A model generated the notes under the pieces. That model saw nothing but the letters and a program-made list of their open reading frames with translations, did not search any database and was not told where the DNA came from. From positions 287,018-315,074 of the forward strand of contig MNCI01000807.1 in the NCBI GenBank assembly GCA_015680685.1: a stretch of 28,057 bases of DNA. Direction: 5' to 3'. Positions 1-10,386 of the stretch are shown here, piece by piece (within the stretch, counting starts at the first letter, position 1; every line of letters starts with the position of its first letter). This DNA comes from Gnetum montanum. Its lineage: Eukaryota > Streptophyta > Gnetopsida > Gnetales > Gnetaceae. Both the position numbers and the translations under genes were made by a program.

Positions 1-660
1 CCAAACCTATTTACAATATGTTGTTATATAAATTTGGTGATAGTGGATGATGTGCAATCTATAACGACTGTCGGTTTAGCCGATTTTGTGCAATAGTGAA
101 TTACTACTATAATATATGCTTTCCCATTAGACATGGGTGTGATGGGATCCATGAAGTCAACACCCCATATGTCAAAAGGTTCTAGTGGTTGAATCCACTA
201 TCGAGGACCTTCCATATGAGTGGTTATCCCCCCGTCATGTTGAAAACGTTCACAAGACTTGACAAACTGGTGGGCATCCCTAAAGATTGTGGGCCAATAG
301 TATCTTGCCATCAAGATTTTTATGGCCATGCATCTCCCTACATAGTAGCTTTCGCAAGGTCCTTCATGAGCATTCTAGAGAATGCACTGTTGATCTTTGT
401 CATGGACACACCAACGGATTAGGCCATCAGCACACACCTTGTAAAGGTGTCCATTAATTTCCATGAAGTATTTGACCTAGAAATTGTTACTTTTGCCTAA
501 AATCCAAGTCTTCTGGCATTTCTTGAGTGAGAAGATATGTGAGGATGCCATTATACCATATTGCTTTTTTAAGCATTTGTTCATTTATTGCTCCAGTAAA
601 GAGGAGTTTGTGTAGAAATTAATCAAAGAGCAGGCTCTCCTCCTCTTTGTTATCCCATCT
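1..660 (-). pseudogene. Element A integrase, N-terminal part (broken, runs off the window)
   Basis: Integrase joins retroelement cDNA to host DNA. On the minus strand below about 660 a zinc-domain-like stretch is readable (AHEGPCESYYVG, then ARYYWPTIFRDAHQFVKSCERFQ), followed by the start of the catalytic core (EPFDIWGVDFMDPI, GKAYIIVVIHYCTKSA). The first His of the HHCC set is present. The second appears as Tyr, and the last Cys as Phe (SCERF instead of SC-x-x-C), so the zinc site is damaged. The first catalytic Asp in WGVDFM is kept. The rest of the DDE core lies left of position 1. Plus-strand reading frames over this stretch, such as 189-422, are antisense shadows. Confidence 0.8.
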
Positions 661-1010
661 TAAGCAAGAAAAATGGTTAGTGACCACATTCTTAGTCCCT
701 TTTCGATCTACCATAGTAAGATTGAATTCCTGCAAGATCACAAGTCATCGTATAACACGAGGGCTCACGTTGGGTTATTCATAAGGAAGCAAATTGCACT
801 ATGGTCCATATGTATGAATACTTTGTAACCTAGCACATAATGCCTAAACTTTTCTAGTGCATACACCACTGCCATTAATTCCTTCTTTGTGGTGGTGTAA
901 TTTAATTGTGCTTCCACAATGCTTCAACTCGTGCAGTGGATAGAATATGGATGTTTCTTATCATCCATCTACATGAGCATAGCTCCTAAAGCATAGTTAG
1001 ATGCATCCAT
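660..1010 (-). pseudogene. Element A RNase H domain (broken)
   Basis: RNase H removes the RNA strand of the RNA:DNA hybrid during reverse transcription. The start is seen in FHIMMDASNYALGAM near 970-1010. It continues beyond the frame break near 968 as KKELMAVVYALEKFRHYVLGY, then HMDHSAICFLMNN, then ILQEFNLTMVDRKG and VTNHFSCLRW. The Asp of MMDAS, the Glu of KKEL and the Asp of HMDH are present. The final Asp, expected in a (A)DHLSR-type motif, reads Asn (TNHF), a G-to-A type change. In-frame stops and a frameshift separate the pieces. It lies directly downstream of RT, as in other Ty3/gypsy pol genes. Confidence 0.8.
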
Positions 1011-1895
1011 CATGATATGGAATGGTTTGGACCAATCTGGTGCTTGTAAGATTGGTGTTTCTATGAGTTTCTCTTTTAATTGTTGGAATGTGTTTTCACA
1101 TTCCTTGGTCCAAATCAAAGATGCATCTTTCTTTATAAGTTCTACTAATGGCTTTGCAATCTTAGAGAAATTCTCAATAAAGCACCAGTAGTAACTAGTG
1201 TGTCCAAGGAATGACCAAACATCTTTGATAGTCTTTGGTTGGTGTGTTATTTCTTGGATGACCCTTATCTTTTCTGGGTCTAGGTCAATCCCTTTCTGCA
1301 AAATTCGATACCCTAACACAATGCCTTCTTGGACCATGAGATGGCTCTTTTGCTAATTGAGTCATAGGTTTGTATCAACACATCTCTTTAGTACTTGCTC
1401 AAGTCAATCTAAGGCTTGCTCAAATGTAGCTCCGTAGGTGGAGAAGTTGTCCATAAAAATCTGGACACCATTACCAATGTGTTGTTGAAAGATACTAAGG
1501 ACCAAGCATTGAAATGTTGTAGGGGCATTGCATAGGCCAAATGGCATCTTACAGTATGCAAAAGTCACCCAAGGACTCGTGAATCTTGTCGTGGCTTGGT
1601 CTTTTGGTGTAATTTGGATTTGGTTATAGCCACTATAACTGTCCAAGAAACTATAGTAACAATGCCCAGATATGGTGTCTAATACTTGATCCATAAATGG
1701 CAAAGGAAAGTGATCCTTAAATGTTGACATATTTAACAACCTAAGGTCAATGAAAATCCACCATTTATTATCCTTCTTTGGTATAATTATGAGTGGACCA
1801 ACCCACTCACTATTTGTGATTGGATAGATAAACCCAATCTTGAGGAGTTACTCTATTTCCTCCTTAATGATTTGCTTCATTTTAGGGTTTAGCTA
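1010..1895 (-). pseudogene. Element A reverse transcriptase (broken)
   Basis: This RT copied element RNA into DNA. In order on the minus strand: LLKIGFIYPITNSEWVGP (near 1820-1860), a long open stretch 1404-1739 with FKDHFPLPFMDQVLD, FLDSYSGYNQIQITP, MPFGLCNAPTTFQ and IFMDNFSTYG, then after a break a second open stretch 969-1337 with MVQEGIVLGYRI, FLGHTSYYWCFIENFSKIAKPL and the connection into RNase H. The catalytic Asp of FLDSYSG is present, but the FMDD-type box reads FMDN, so its second Asp is lost. The C-to-T/G-to-A change and the stops between the two open stretches mark a dead gene. This is the most recognisable domain in element A. Confidence 0.92.
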
Positions 1896-1946
1896 CCTTT
1901 GTGACTATCTTCTAGGCTCCATAGCCAGGTCAGTGTAGATGTAGTG

Positions 1947-2426
1947 TTAGCATATCCTTTGATTGATTCTTGTTAGTTCTAGATATGACCAAGTGAAGGC
2001 TATTAACCATTTATTTATCACTTTCAACAACTTTTCTTTTTTTTTAGGAGCAAGTTTGGCATTAATGATGACCAGTTTACCATTCTTTAAAAATGCATAC
2101 TCCATTCTGATTGGTAAACTTTTTAGTTCTAAGGGCTCTTGCTTGAAATGATTAGAGATCTCCAACTCTTCCCAATAGTTATCATCATCTTCATTAGAGA
2201 GTTGGGAATGGACTTGTTCAATTTTGTCCATGCCTTCTACATATGCACAAGTTAAGCTCTCAGTTGGCTCCATGCATATTATGCTACTATTTGAATTAGC
2301 TATCAACCATTGGGTGCCCTCATACTTTGTGGCTATTTTGTATAGACACCATTGAATATTAATTTTTTGCACACACTGATTGCATGCCTTAATATATGTG
2401 CTTTTGATTGACCAAATCTTTTGCAC
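1947..2426 (-). pseudogene. Element A protease-RT linker region
   Basis: A minus-strand open stretch of about 159 codons lies between protease and RT. It has no enzyme motif that I recognise. Readable landmarks are CLYKIATKYEGTQWLIANSN, CMEPTESLTCAYVEGMD, then an acidic run and EPLELKSLPIRMEYAFLKNG. The last phrase matches B near 10180-10230 (LEPLELKALPAALEYAFLK), and the first matches E near 27700-27800 (RCLYVATTQPVEDTPWL). The block is therefore a conserved family feature, not noise. It is probably part of the pol polyprotein just before the RT fingers. The length of the open frame suggests A is less decayed than B. Confidence 0.65.
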
Positions 2427-2439
2427 TCAATTACACTCG

Positions 2440-2890
2440 TTGTCGTTGTACGTGATGCATGGAATATGCTTCTTATCAAATTTTCTTAACTCATTATCCT
2501 TAGATATTTTAAGAGATAGTTCCCTTATATCCATTCACGCATTGATCGTGCTTAACCAAGCCCTTTCCATGATGATGGGAAAGTCATTTTTGTAGTTGCC
2601 CACCATGATTACCAGAAAATCAGCAGGATAGGACCACCCATAAACTATGGTCACAATGTCCTCTACTAATCCCAAAGGGACCATAATTGACTAATCTACT
2701 AATTCTAAATGGATGTTGCTCTTCTTAAGAGGTGGTAGGTTCTAGGCTTTGTACATATCATGGGAGATGAGGTTAACTCTAGTACCAGAGTCAAGAAGAG
2801 CCTTACATGGCTCTTGTCTAGCAATCTATAAAAAGATGAGCAGACTTCCTAGATTATATCTTTTTGTAGGAAGGTTGCCAACCTTGATCC
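2440..2890 (-). pseudogene. Element A aspartic protease region (broken)
   Basis: The retroviral-type aspartic protease processes Gag-Pol. The active-site motif reads ALLDSGTRVNLISHDMYKA (DSG near 2785-2795), followed by LPPLKKSNIHLELVD, then YGWSYPADFLVIMVGN and DFPIIMERAWLSTI, which corresponds to the ILGR-AWL flap/end region of the family (E has IIMGRAWLSTV). The catalytic Asp is intact. Several in-frame stops are visible, for example before NLPPLKK and after LVD, so it is a pseudogene. B and C carry the same block with DSR and DFG at the active site. Confidence 0.8.
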
Positions 2891-2899
2891 AGTTAAAAA

Positions 2900-5393
2900 T
2901 AGCATGAGTTAGCATTACAATGCAGATCCTAGGCAGCACTTAATTTGAAGGGTGCTCAAAGGTATTTGATGTAGAGGATGAGGGTACTGAAGATACAAGG
3001 TGATCACTTGGAGTAGGTTATGAGTGCTGGAGAGGACTCTTGGGCTGGAAGAAAGGTCATTTCCTTGATTGATTATTTGGGCCACTTGGTTGAAAAATTG
3101 GTTGTAAGTGTACAACCCTTGTAGCATTTCATTGTTATGCTTGTGAAGGAATTTCACCCTACATGGATGGAGTAGGATGTAACTGAGTTGAAGGTGGAGG
3201 TGTAGGTGCAGGGGGATGTGGAGGATGATAAGGATACAGATATTGGTTTTTTTCTTAGGTAGATGGTGAATGTGTTCCATGGTATTCTGGAGGGTAATAG
3301 TGATGTTAGAATGATGCATGACTTATCAAACTTCTAGGGGAGATAGGTTGTTGAAGATAGTACCCATATGGATCTAGTTACCTATAAGGGTATTGCTACC
3401 TTGGTGGTGGCATTCCCCACGATTGTGGTTGGTACCACTATTGGTACTATTCATAAGGTTGTGGAGGAGTTCCACTTGGGTAGTAAGCTTGCTATTGTTT
3501 GTGGAACTATCTTAGACTACCTTGAAGGTAAGGTAATCATCTTGGAGCTTGCCTACATGCTAGGCAAGGCTTTAATGCATATACTCCAAGCTCTCGTAAG
3601 TGTGACACCATAGGATAGCATCCCTTTGGATGTTCATATTGAAAGATGTCACATTTAGTTTCATCATCAGAGTCAAATTCTACAACTTCCTCTACTACAG
3701 CAGCTTTGCCCATACCTCTTTGGTAGGCACATTCAACTTCTTTTCACCATCTATGATTATGATCACTATTATGCTCTTTGGATTCTTCAGCAATCTTCAA
3801 AGTCATTTGAAACTTTTTATCCACAGAGTTTCATAACTGGTCAACCTTGGTTGAAATGTCAGAAATAGATTTTTAGATAGGTAAGATCTTTTTGTCCACC
3901 ACTTTATCAAGTGGTGACTCCTCCTCGTCATAAAATCAGAATTCTCATTTTTTGATGGATGGGTTCCTATTGTACTTTTTAGCACTCTCCCTTTTTCATA
4001 GGTCACCTTCTTATTTTGCTACTTGCTCAATTAGCCTTTGGATCTGATAAGCTCTCATTTCAGATAACCTCCCCTGGGCATACAACCTAAGGGTTCTTCT
4101 TGTTTCTGCCCTGAGCCCATCTATAATGTGGCAAAGTTGTTCCCTTTAAGAGTAACCATGGCTAGGAAATCGATGTAAGAGTAAATAGTATTAATCCATG
4201 ACAGCATCCAAGGGTTCATGTGCTCCTTGTTTCTAGCCTTAGATTTACCTTCTTAGATTAGGCACTCTAGAGTAGATTTGATATTTGTCATTGAATAGTT
4301 CTAACATGATACTCCATCTTCATATAGATTCCAATTCTAAGGACCAATACCAACTTTCAACTTCCTTAATGAGTGTCCTTGAGAAAAGCTTGAGTTTCTG
4401 CCACTTGTTCTCAATATTCTATAAGGCACAAGCATCGTGAAATGCTTGTAGATGTGTTTGTGGATCAGAATTGTATCCCCCCTGAAATCTTGGGATATTG
4501 TTCATATCTAGGCACTTGATCTGACTATCCTTCATATGGCTAGTTGGAATTATCACTACCTTTGAAATGTTAAGCATACTTTGAGTAACTAGTAAAGGTT
4601 CATCATCATCATTCCATTGATGACGCCGATGATGGTTTCGGCCACCTCTTCAATTTTGATGGCCTTCACGATTATTATTATTTCATTGATCACCTTCCTC
4701 ATGGTTTTTTTGACGATGGCTTTCACGAGAACCATCAGATGAAGAGGAATGTTTGGAATTAGATGAAGAGGATGAAGAGAAAGGTGGACCACCACTGCCA
4801 CCGTGGTATCTGCCACCACTCTTATGCTTTTTACAATCTCCATCATTGGATCCCTTGTTATTGGGATGTTCACCTAAGTCTTTACCTTGGCCATCACTCT
4901 TCCTTGAACCTAGTTTATGAATAGTTGACCGCAAGGTCAAGTTTACATCATCACCATCATTAGCAGGGGGTGGAGAATCTTCGTGTTGAGAATCGTCCGA
5001 GGGAGAATCCTCAATGTCCTCTTAATCTAGTAGGAACAAGGGGTTAGTGTAATGTTTTTCCTTTGTAGCTTTATGGAGTTTCTCCTAATGTTTATCTCAC
5101 TTATGTTGTGTTTCAGTGGGAAAATAGTTCCAAGTGTCATATCCATCCATAATGTACTCTTCGTGAAGATCATCTATGGCCAACTTCTTTAGGGTTTTAA
5201 TTAACATTCCAGACACAGATTTATCGGGGGGCAAAATGATGTTGCCCTCCATATCACACCATGTCATCTATTTATCTTGATGTAGGATGAAGGTGAAATT
5301 TGGCACAAACTCATCTAGATGAGTGTATACCACCTTGCATTCCTATAGGACTAGTGGTTTAGTCTTGTTAGGCTTATGAGAAGAAGAAGATAT
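2900..5393 (-). pseudogene. Element A gag (broken)
   Basis: Gag forms the virus-like particle. The likely start is at 5393, where an ATA stands where B and C have ATG; the ATA is followed by a Ser run and KPNKTKP. N-terminal landmarks are LDEFVPNFTFILHQDK and CDMEGNIILPPDKSVSGML, matching B (YYPNFAFIFHQ) and C. A Ser/Gly/His-rich charged linker follows (about 4680-4940), then the gag core (near 3970-4560) with CLDMNNIPRFQGGYNSDPQ and LFNDKYQIYSRV. Next come a knuckle-like C-x2-F-x3-HPKG-C at 3618-3653 and a Pro/His/Gln-rich tail (about 2915-3340). The second Cys of the knuckle has become Phe. Stops are scattered throughout. Apparent plus-strand frames such as 3368-3613 are shadows. Confidence 0.78.
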
Positions 5394-5527
5394 TTTGTAA
5401 AACAAAATGAAATTATCAGGGTGCTTTATAATTTTTATGTATAGTGGGAATGATATGACCTTAGGTTTGTACAAAAATATTAGTGATATTTACTTAGACC
5501 TAAATAGTGCATGTTCCACAAACAAAG
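5394..5527 (-). other. Element A 5' untranslated leader
   Basis: This is the short stretch between the PBS and the inferred gag start. It holds no reading frame that matches B or C. B and C have leaders of similar length (about 120 bp) with a shared GTGTCAATG after the PBS. I do not see that shared word in A, so the leaders have diverged more than the coding parts. Confidence 0.5.
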
Positions 5528-5545
5528 TCCTCGGCAATAGTACCA
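5528..5545 (-). other. Element A primer-binding site (tRNA-Asp type)
   Basis: On the minus strand the LTR end CCACTCATCA is followed by one T and then TGGTACTATTGCCGAGGA. The reverse complement of the plant tRNA-Asp 3' end, as I know it, is TGGCGCCGTTGCCGGGGA. Thirteen of 18 bases agree, and all five differences are C-to-T or G-to-A. The one-base spacing matches element B. Confidence 0.85.
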
Positions 5546-6325
5546 ATGATGAGTGGCGAGGTACCCCTACGCCCAACCATATGAATCGCATGATCTAGTC
5601 AAATTTTGTGAACTTTATTATTTCTAGTGCACTAGCCCTTTAGGAAGTGGATCTAGCCTTAAGGTTAATCTTTGTCTTCCCAAGTATACTTGTGATGTAA
5701 GTTGGTATGGTTAAGTGTAATTAAGGCATCCGATTTTTATCATTTTGTATTTTATATTTTGATGCTTGAAATGTAGATAAAAGAAGTTTAATTAACTAAT
5801 CTAAATTTCTAATTAAATAATTATTTAACTAATCCTAAAATAAGCATCCATTCCCACTTTCCATACATGTCTTGAACCCACATACTCATTACTAGGCAAC
5901 CAAATGCTATGCTACTGGGTGCACCAAGCAATAACGCTACTAGGATTACCAAGTAAATATATGTTATGCTCGAAGCAGTCGTACTTATGTATTTAATCTA
6001 TCTAGCTTAATAATTTGATTAACTCAATTGTTTAGAAAAATACTTGTGAATTAATTGAGAACAATTAACAAATAATTGAAAACATTGAATGCATAAGTAA
6101 AATAGCTAATCTTTCAAAAGTGCTGCAAGGTTTATTAGAAAGCTTGTCTTCATTGCTGCACACACTATTGTGCTCAAGCACAATAATGCTCGAATAAAGA
6201 TTTGTACACTCAATGACTCTTATTGCAGGCACTCAAGGAAAAAATTCTAACTTTCAAATGGAAAAAATGCAAGAGCTTCACTACTACTGAAATATTGACT
6301 CCCCATAAATGCGGCCAGTAGGCAT

Positions 6326-6335
6326 GTATTTATAG
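6326..6335 (-). promoter_or_regulatory. TATA box of element A LTR
   Basis: CTATAAATAC on the minus strand lies about 143 bp from the LTR start. The identical decamer occurs in the B LTR at 18591-18600, and close variants occur in the solo LTR and the E LTR at the matching place. Confidence 0.7.
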
Positions 6336-6339
6336 GTGA

Positions 6340-6478
6340 TGGACAGACACCACATTGATGAGGCATCATTGATGTAGGTCAAGATGCGTCGATGGGGCCT
6401 CATGGATGAGGCCTCATCGATGTGGTCAACTGTGTCAATGAGGTCTCATCAACATAGCCAACCAATGACGACTCATCA
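6340..6478 (-). promoter_or_regulatory. Element A U3 repeat/palindrome cluster
   Basis: Between the LTR start and the TATA box there are several copies of a GATG-AGGCCTCAT-type word. One copy is a perfect 14-bp palindrome, GATGAGGCCTCATC, at 6405-6418. The position is that of an LTR enhancer. The repeat word is different in each LTR of this window. Confidence 0.55.
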
Positions 6479-6713
6479 GCTATGTTTACCATTAGGAGCA
6501 TTAAGAGCCTTACAACATCAACCAATCATATGCCTCACTAAGAGTTAAACCATACACTCAGACTTCACTAACTTGTAGTGGGAAAATAATGATCTCAAAG
6601 TTAACATCAATTACTAGCATAATTACATTGTTCATCCATGGATTATGATATGGTTGTGTGTAAACACTTGTGACATGTATGGTAGAGTATTTGGATACCT
6701 TCACTGCTCATCA
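6479..6713 (+). repeat. Element B 5' LTR, 3' remnant (235 bp)
   Basis: The stretch from GCTATGTTTACC to CTGCTCATCA matches the last 226 bp of B's 3' LTR (19118-19343). By eye the identity is about 88%, with one 9-bp length difference. The 5' part of this LTR is absent because element A was inserted here; the missing part should lie left of the window, beyond A. The PBS follows one base after the end. GCTAT at 6479-6483 is the candidate 5-bp target duplication of A. Confidence 0.9.
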
Positions 6714-6714
6714 T

Positions 6715-6732
6715 TGGTGTTGTTGCTAGGGG
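6715..6732 (+). other. Element B primer-binding site (tRNA-Asp type)
   Basis: After CTCATCA and one T comes TGGTGTTGTTGCTAGGGG. Against TGGCGCCGTTGCCGGGGA, 12 of 18 bases match; five of the six differences are C-to-T or G-to-A. Spacing is as in element A. Confidence 0.85.
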
Positions 6733-6855
6733 TGTGTCAATGTGTGCTAAGTAATTAATCTTATAAAGTTTATTGTGTCAAGAACCATAAAGTATTTTCT
6801 TACACATTTAATCAATTTTTATAACACACACATAACTAAGTGTCAAATATATAAT

Positions 6856-9270
6856 ATGGCTTCAACACTTAAGGAGAAATTATCACTTGTGAAAGAGCTA
6901 CAAAGGGGTAATGACAAAGCATATGATGATAAAGACTAGAGTGCACCTATGAAAACAAGGATCTCTTACACTTACATTGATCCTTATTATCCTAATTTTG
7001 CTTTTATCTTTCATCAAGTTAAGTAATTGAGGTGGAGAGACTTGTAGGACAATATTTTTTTACCTTTAAAGCATTCAACACCAACCATGCTTTAAGCAGC
7101 TTTGATGGGAATGAATCTAAGCCTTGCATAAGAAGGGTATCATGTGACCATACCATACCAACCCATAGAGGTACACGTATGAAGAGATATTGCTATGGAG
7201 ACAAGGCATGAAAATAACAAGTGAAAGAAAACTAATCCTAATGTTATCCTCAAGGAAGTTGATGGCAATGCATTCTTAGTAGAGAAACTCCACCATAATC
7301 ATGAATCCCACTTACAAACACTTATTATTCACCTTGAAGAACCTGTCAAAGTGCAACTATATTTAGCCAATGTAGAGACACAAAGAAAAGAGGTAGAGGA
7401 CTCTAAACATAGGCAAAGCTCAAGGTCTAGAGCTTCTATGGTATCACAAAAGGATGAATTTTAGAGTTACAGAAGGAGAACTAGCCAACATCATTCTCCA
7501 ATTGCTTCATCTTCCTCCTACAATCATTAGTGAACTCTAATAAAAGGGAGCAAAGGTTCAAAGATCATGATAGGGAGAGACATTGGGCTCATGATAGGCA
7601 TGAGTATCATTGAAGGCATCTTGATGAAGAAGATGATGAGTATGAACTACAAAGAGATAGGAATAGGTGTGAAGAAAGAGAAAGTTATTAGTAAAGAAGG
7701 AAACATCACTACAATAGAGCATACAAATCAAATGACCATGAAGAGCCCTTGTTGGTCCCTCACAGCATGTTCAATATAAGAGAACTAGTATATATTATAA
7801 CCAAACATATGAGGAACAACCACATTAAGTGACTAGATATGAATAATATTCCTAAATTTGAAGGTTAGTACAATGCAAATCCACAACACCACCTTCAAGA
7901 ATTTCATGATTCTTGCATCCTTTAGAATATTGAAAGTGATTGGCAAAAGCTCAAGTTAGTTCCTAGGATACTCATCAAAGGGATTGAGAGCTAGTACAGA
8001 TTGTTGAAACTAGAGTCAATTAGCAGATGAAGTACCATGCTCATCCTCTTCAATGAAAAATATTAAACCTACTCAAGGGTTTTCAATATTAAAAAGAAAA
8101 TCTAGGGATGGAGGCAAGGGACACACGAATTCCTTGATGTGGCAATGGACATATACTACTCTCTTCTGCATAGATGCCTAGGCCATGGATTCTCACAAAG
8201 GAAACAACTTAGGCACATTATTGATGGGTTAAGGAATAAAACTAGAGAAACCCTTGGGGTCTAACCCCAAGGAAGATTATTAGAAATGACCATCCATTAA
8301 ATTCAGAGGTTAATAGATTAGGTGACGAAGAAGAAAGATGAGCTGAAAAAGAGAGAATAAACTAAGGAATATAATTGAGATTCATCTCTCAAAAAATGAG
8401 ATGTATGAATGTGGGACAAGAAAGAGGAAGAAACCTTGGAAGATGTGATCTAGAAGAAAACTCTACTAATTCAAAAATATGTCAATGATATAGCGACTAA
8501 GGTAGAAATGATGTGAGTATCAGTGGATGAAAAGTTCACTACAACTTTGAAAATTGTACAAGAAGGAACTAAACAAGCCTTCAATAAGGACAAGGATAAG
8601 AAAAAGAAAAGAGAATATGAACATGAAAACTACAAATAGAAATGAAGAGTTTCTTCAATGGAAGAATGTATTGACTCAAGCTCAAAAGATAAAGAAGGAT
8701 GCAAGGTGTGCCAGTATGAATATCCTAAGGGTTATCGCCTTGTCATGACCCACTTGCAAGAGTCTGGGGCATATGCACTCAATTTGAGATTCATCAAAAA
8801 TTATATGCCAAGACAGTTACCTTACCCTCAAGGTACTTTCAAATAGTCCTTCCAGCTAGCTTACTATCCAAGTGGAGCTTACCCTCAACCATAGGAGCAG
8901 TATTAACAACAATGACAACAACCACAAGCATGGGCAATGTAATTGCCAAGGCAATAGTATCCATATAGGCAACCACATCCTTATGGATACTATGTGTAGC
9001 ATCCAATCTCTTTAGGGAATGCTTTAGTTCATACTTCTCAATATTACCCATCTAAGTATTATAAAGCTACCACTTCCATATTGGATTCTAATCTATACAT
9101 ACATCAACCAGTAGCTAGTCCATTAAGTCAACCTTCCAATCCTTTACTACTAGTGCCACCACTAATAATGCAAGGAGAGCTACCATTACATCCATAGCAA
9201 AAGAATGTAACAAAGGTAGTAAACATGTAGGAGGAAGTAATCATGAATGAACCTCAATCCAAGAAATGTC
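6856..9270 (+). pseudogene. Element B gag (broken)
   Basis: The start is the ATG at 6856 (MASTLKEKLS), aligned with C's ATG at 21591. The N-terminal block SAPMKTRISYTYIDPYYPN is shared with C. Then come HLEEPVKVQLYLANVETQ (about 7335-7390), an Arg/Asp/Glu-rich stretch (about 7550-7700), the gag core with LDMNNIPKFEG, HIIDGLRNKTRE and related phrases (about 7830-8260), a knuckle-like block CKVCQYEYPKGY (8700-8735), and a LPYPQG / AYYPSGAYPQP Pro/Gln-rich tail (8820-9060). The knuckle has lost its His and last Cys to Tyr. There are many in-frame stops. It would have formed the particle core. Confidence 0.78.
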
Positions 9271-9399
9271 TATTCTTTTGAACAAGTCTAGAAAAGGTTC
9301 ATAGGATAGGGACCCCATCTACCTCAACCCCATCCACACACACTCCTTCAAGAAACACTAAGGTTCCATCCTCTACTAATGTAAACCTAATAATTGTCA

Positions 9400-9840
9400 T
9401 GCTCACTTAGACCATCACACACTAGATAAAGGTAGGAGTAGTTCCCTAGAAAAGAATAGACTTGGGAAGTTCCTTGCTGTACCTCCAAATAGCATGTCAT
9501 AAATCATGCTAGGCTCTACTTGATTCTAGGTTAGGGGTAAACTTGATATTACAAGACATGTATAAGGCCTAGAATCTTCCACCATTGAAGAAAAGTAGTA
9601 TTCAATTAGAGCTTGCAAACTAGTTGATCATAGTCCCACTAGGATAAGTAAATGATGTCATCACAACCATTAGTGATTGGTCTTATCCTATTGATTTCTT
9701 AGTCATCTATGGGGGGAAAAAAGGGAGAGTTCCCTATTATCATGGGAAAATCTTAGCTTAGGATGTTGGATGCTAAGCTTGGAATCATAGACTTATCCTT
9801 GGAAATTTCTAAGGTGGATGAAATTGGTATCATTTAATGA
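9400..9840 (+). pseudogene. Element B aspartic protease region (broken)
   Basis: The block around 9510-9600 reads ALLDSRLGVNLILQDMYKA, then LPPLKKSSIQLELA, then SDWSYPIDFLVIYGG. It aligns with A (ALLDSGTRVNLIS) and C (ALLDFGLGVNLIS). In the active site, DSG has become DSR; the catalytic Asp itself is kept. After 9720 the family phrase IIMGRAWL is only partly readable (YYHGKI in a shifted frame), which shows frameshifting. It sits between gag and the pre-RT linker as in A. Confidence 0.72.
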
Positions 9841-10386
9841 CACAGAATTCCCTGTATCACATACAATGATAATGGGTGTAATTTCATGTAGAGAATATGA
9901 ATCGTTAAACAAGAGAGCAACATAGCATGCAAAAGATGTATAGAAGAAATGTGTGTGCAGAAATGCTTGTATGTAATAGCCACTAAACAAGAAGGCACAT
10001 AGTGGCTAGTCACTGATGAAAAAAAAATATACATAAAACCAAAAAATCAAATTATAAGTGCCTACATGAAGGAACAAACAAGTTGAAATAGTTAAAGAAA
10101 AAGCACTCCTATACACGTTCATGCTAAGAGGAAGAAATTGAATGGGAACAACTCAAGATCCTGAATAAGTTCAAATTGGAACCATTGGAGTTAAAAGCCC
10201 TACCAGCAGCATTGGAATATGCTTTTCTAAAACAAGAATATCAAAATCATTAATGCCAACCTGGATAAAGATAAAAAAAAGATATTATTGGAAGTGGTTA
10301 ATAAATGGACAACAACATTTGCATGGCCTTATGATGAAATAACAAGCATTGATCCTTGAATTTGTCAACACTAGATATACACAGAT
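9841..10386 (+). pseudogene. Element B protease-RT linker region (broken)
   Basis: This matches the linker of A. The readable parts are near 9845 (TEFPVSHTMIMG) and 10175-10235 (FKLEPLELKALPAALEYAFLK). It has many stops and no enzyme motif. Minus-strand frames over it (9793-10034) are shadows. Confidence 0.55.

Larger units (their letters stand above)
1..6478 (-). mobile_element. Element A: Athila-like Ty3/gypsy retrotransposon, minus strand, 3' part outside window
   Basis: Reading the minus strand from 6478 gives 5' LTR (5547-6478), one spacer base, a tRNA-Asp-type PBS (5528-5545), gag, protease, RT, RNase H and the start of integrase, which runs off position 1. The order PR-RT-RH-IN defines Ty3/gypsy. 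The RT box MPFGLCNAP and the phrase EGIVLGYRI fit the Athila/Tat (non-chromovirus) side. The right end abuts GCTATGTTTACC at 6479, which is the middle of a B-family LTR (compare 19118), so A inserted into B's 5' LTR. The coding parts carry many stops, so A cannot be autonomous now. The missing part (rest of integrase, any extra ORF, 3' LTR) should lie to the left of the window. Confidence 0.9.
5547..6478 (-). repeat. Element A 5' LTR (932 bp)
   Basis: In element orientation it runs from TGATGAGTCGTC at 6478 to CGCCACTCATCA at 5547, giving a short terminal inverted repeat. It aligns, in the same orientation, with the solo LTR 12433-13361 and the E LTR 24521-25566: the shared outer end is GTAGGGGTACCTC-GCCACTCATCA, and a block containing GCTCGAAG-x-TCGTACT lies near 5970 on the plus strand. 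A TATA-like CTATAAATAC lies at 6335-6326, and the U3 behind it is rich in GATGAGGCCTCAT-type repeats. The left end touches A's PBS; the right end touches the interrupted B LTR. Confidence 0.9.

Noticed and set aside
189-422. Plus-strand ORF of 77 codons
   Set aside because: Antisense of the integrase zinc domain and core of element A.
3368-3613. Plus-strand ORF of 81 codons
   Set aside because: Antisense shadow of element A gag; the minus strand carries the conserved gag words here.
5547-6713. A single 1167-bp LTR serving two divergent elements
   Set aside because: TGATGAG and CTCATCA at both ends first suggested one LTR. Alignment shows an A-family LTR (5547-6478) in minus orientation joined to the last 235 bp of a B-family LTR in plus orientation.
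7567-7779. Plus-strand ORF of 70 codons
   Set aside because: Wrong frame of B's gag; the frame that matches C gag is the Arg/Asp-rich one.
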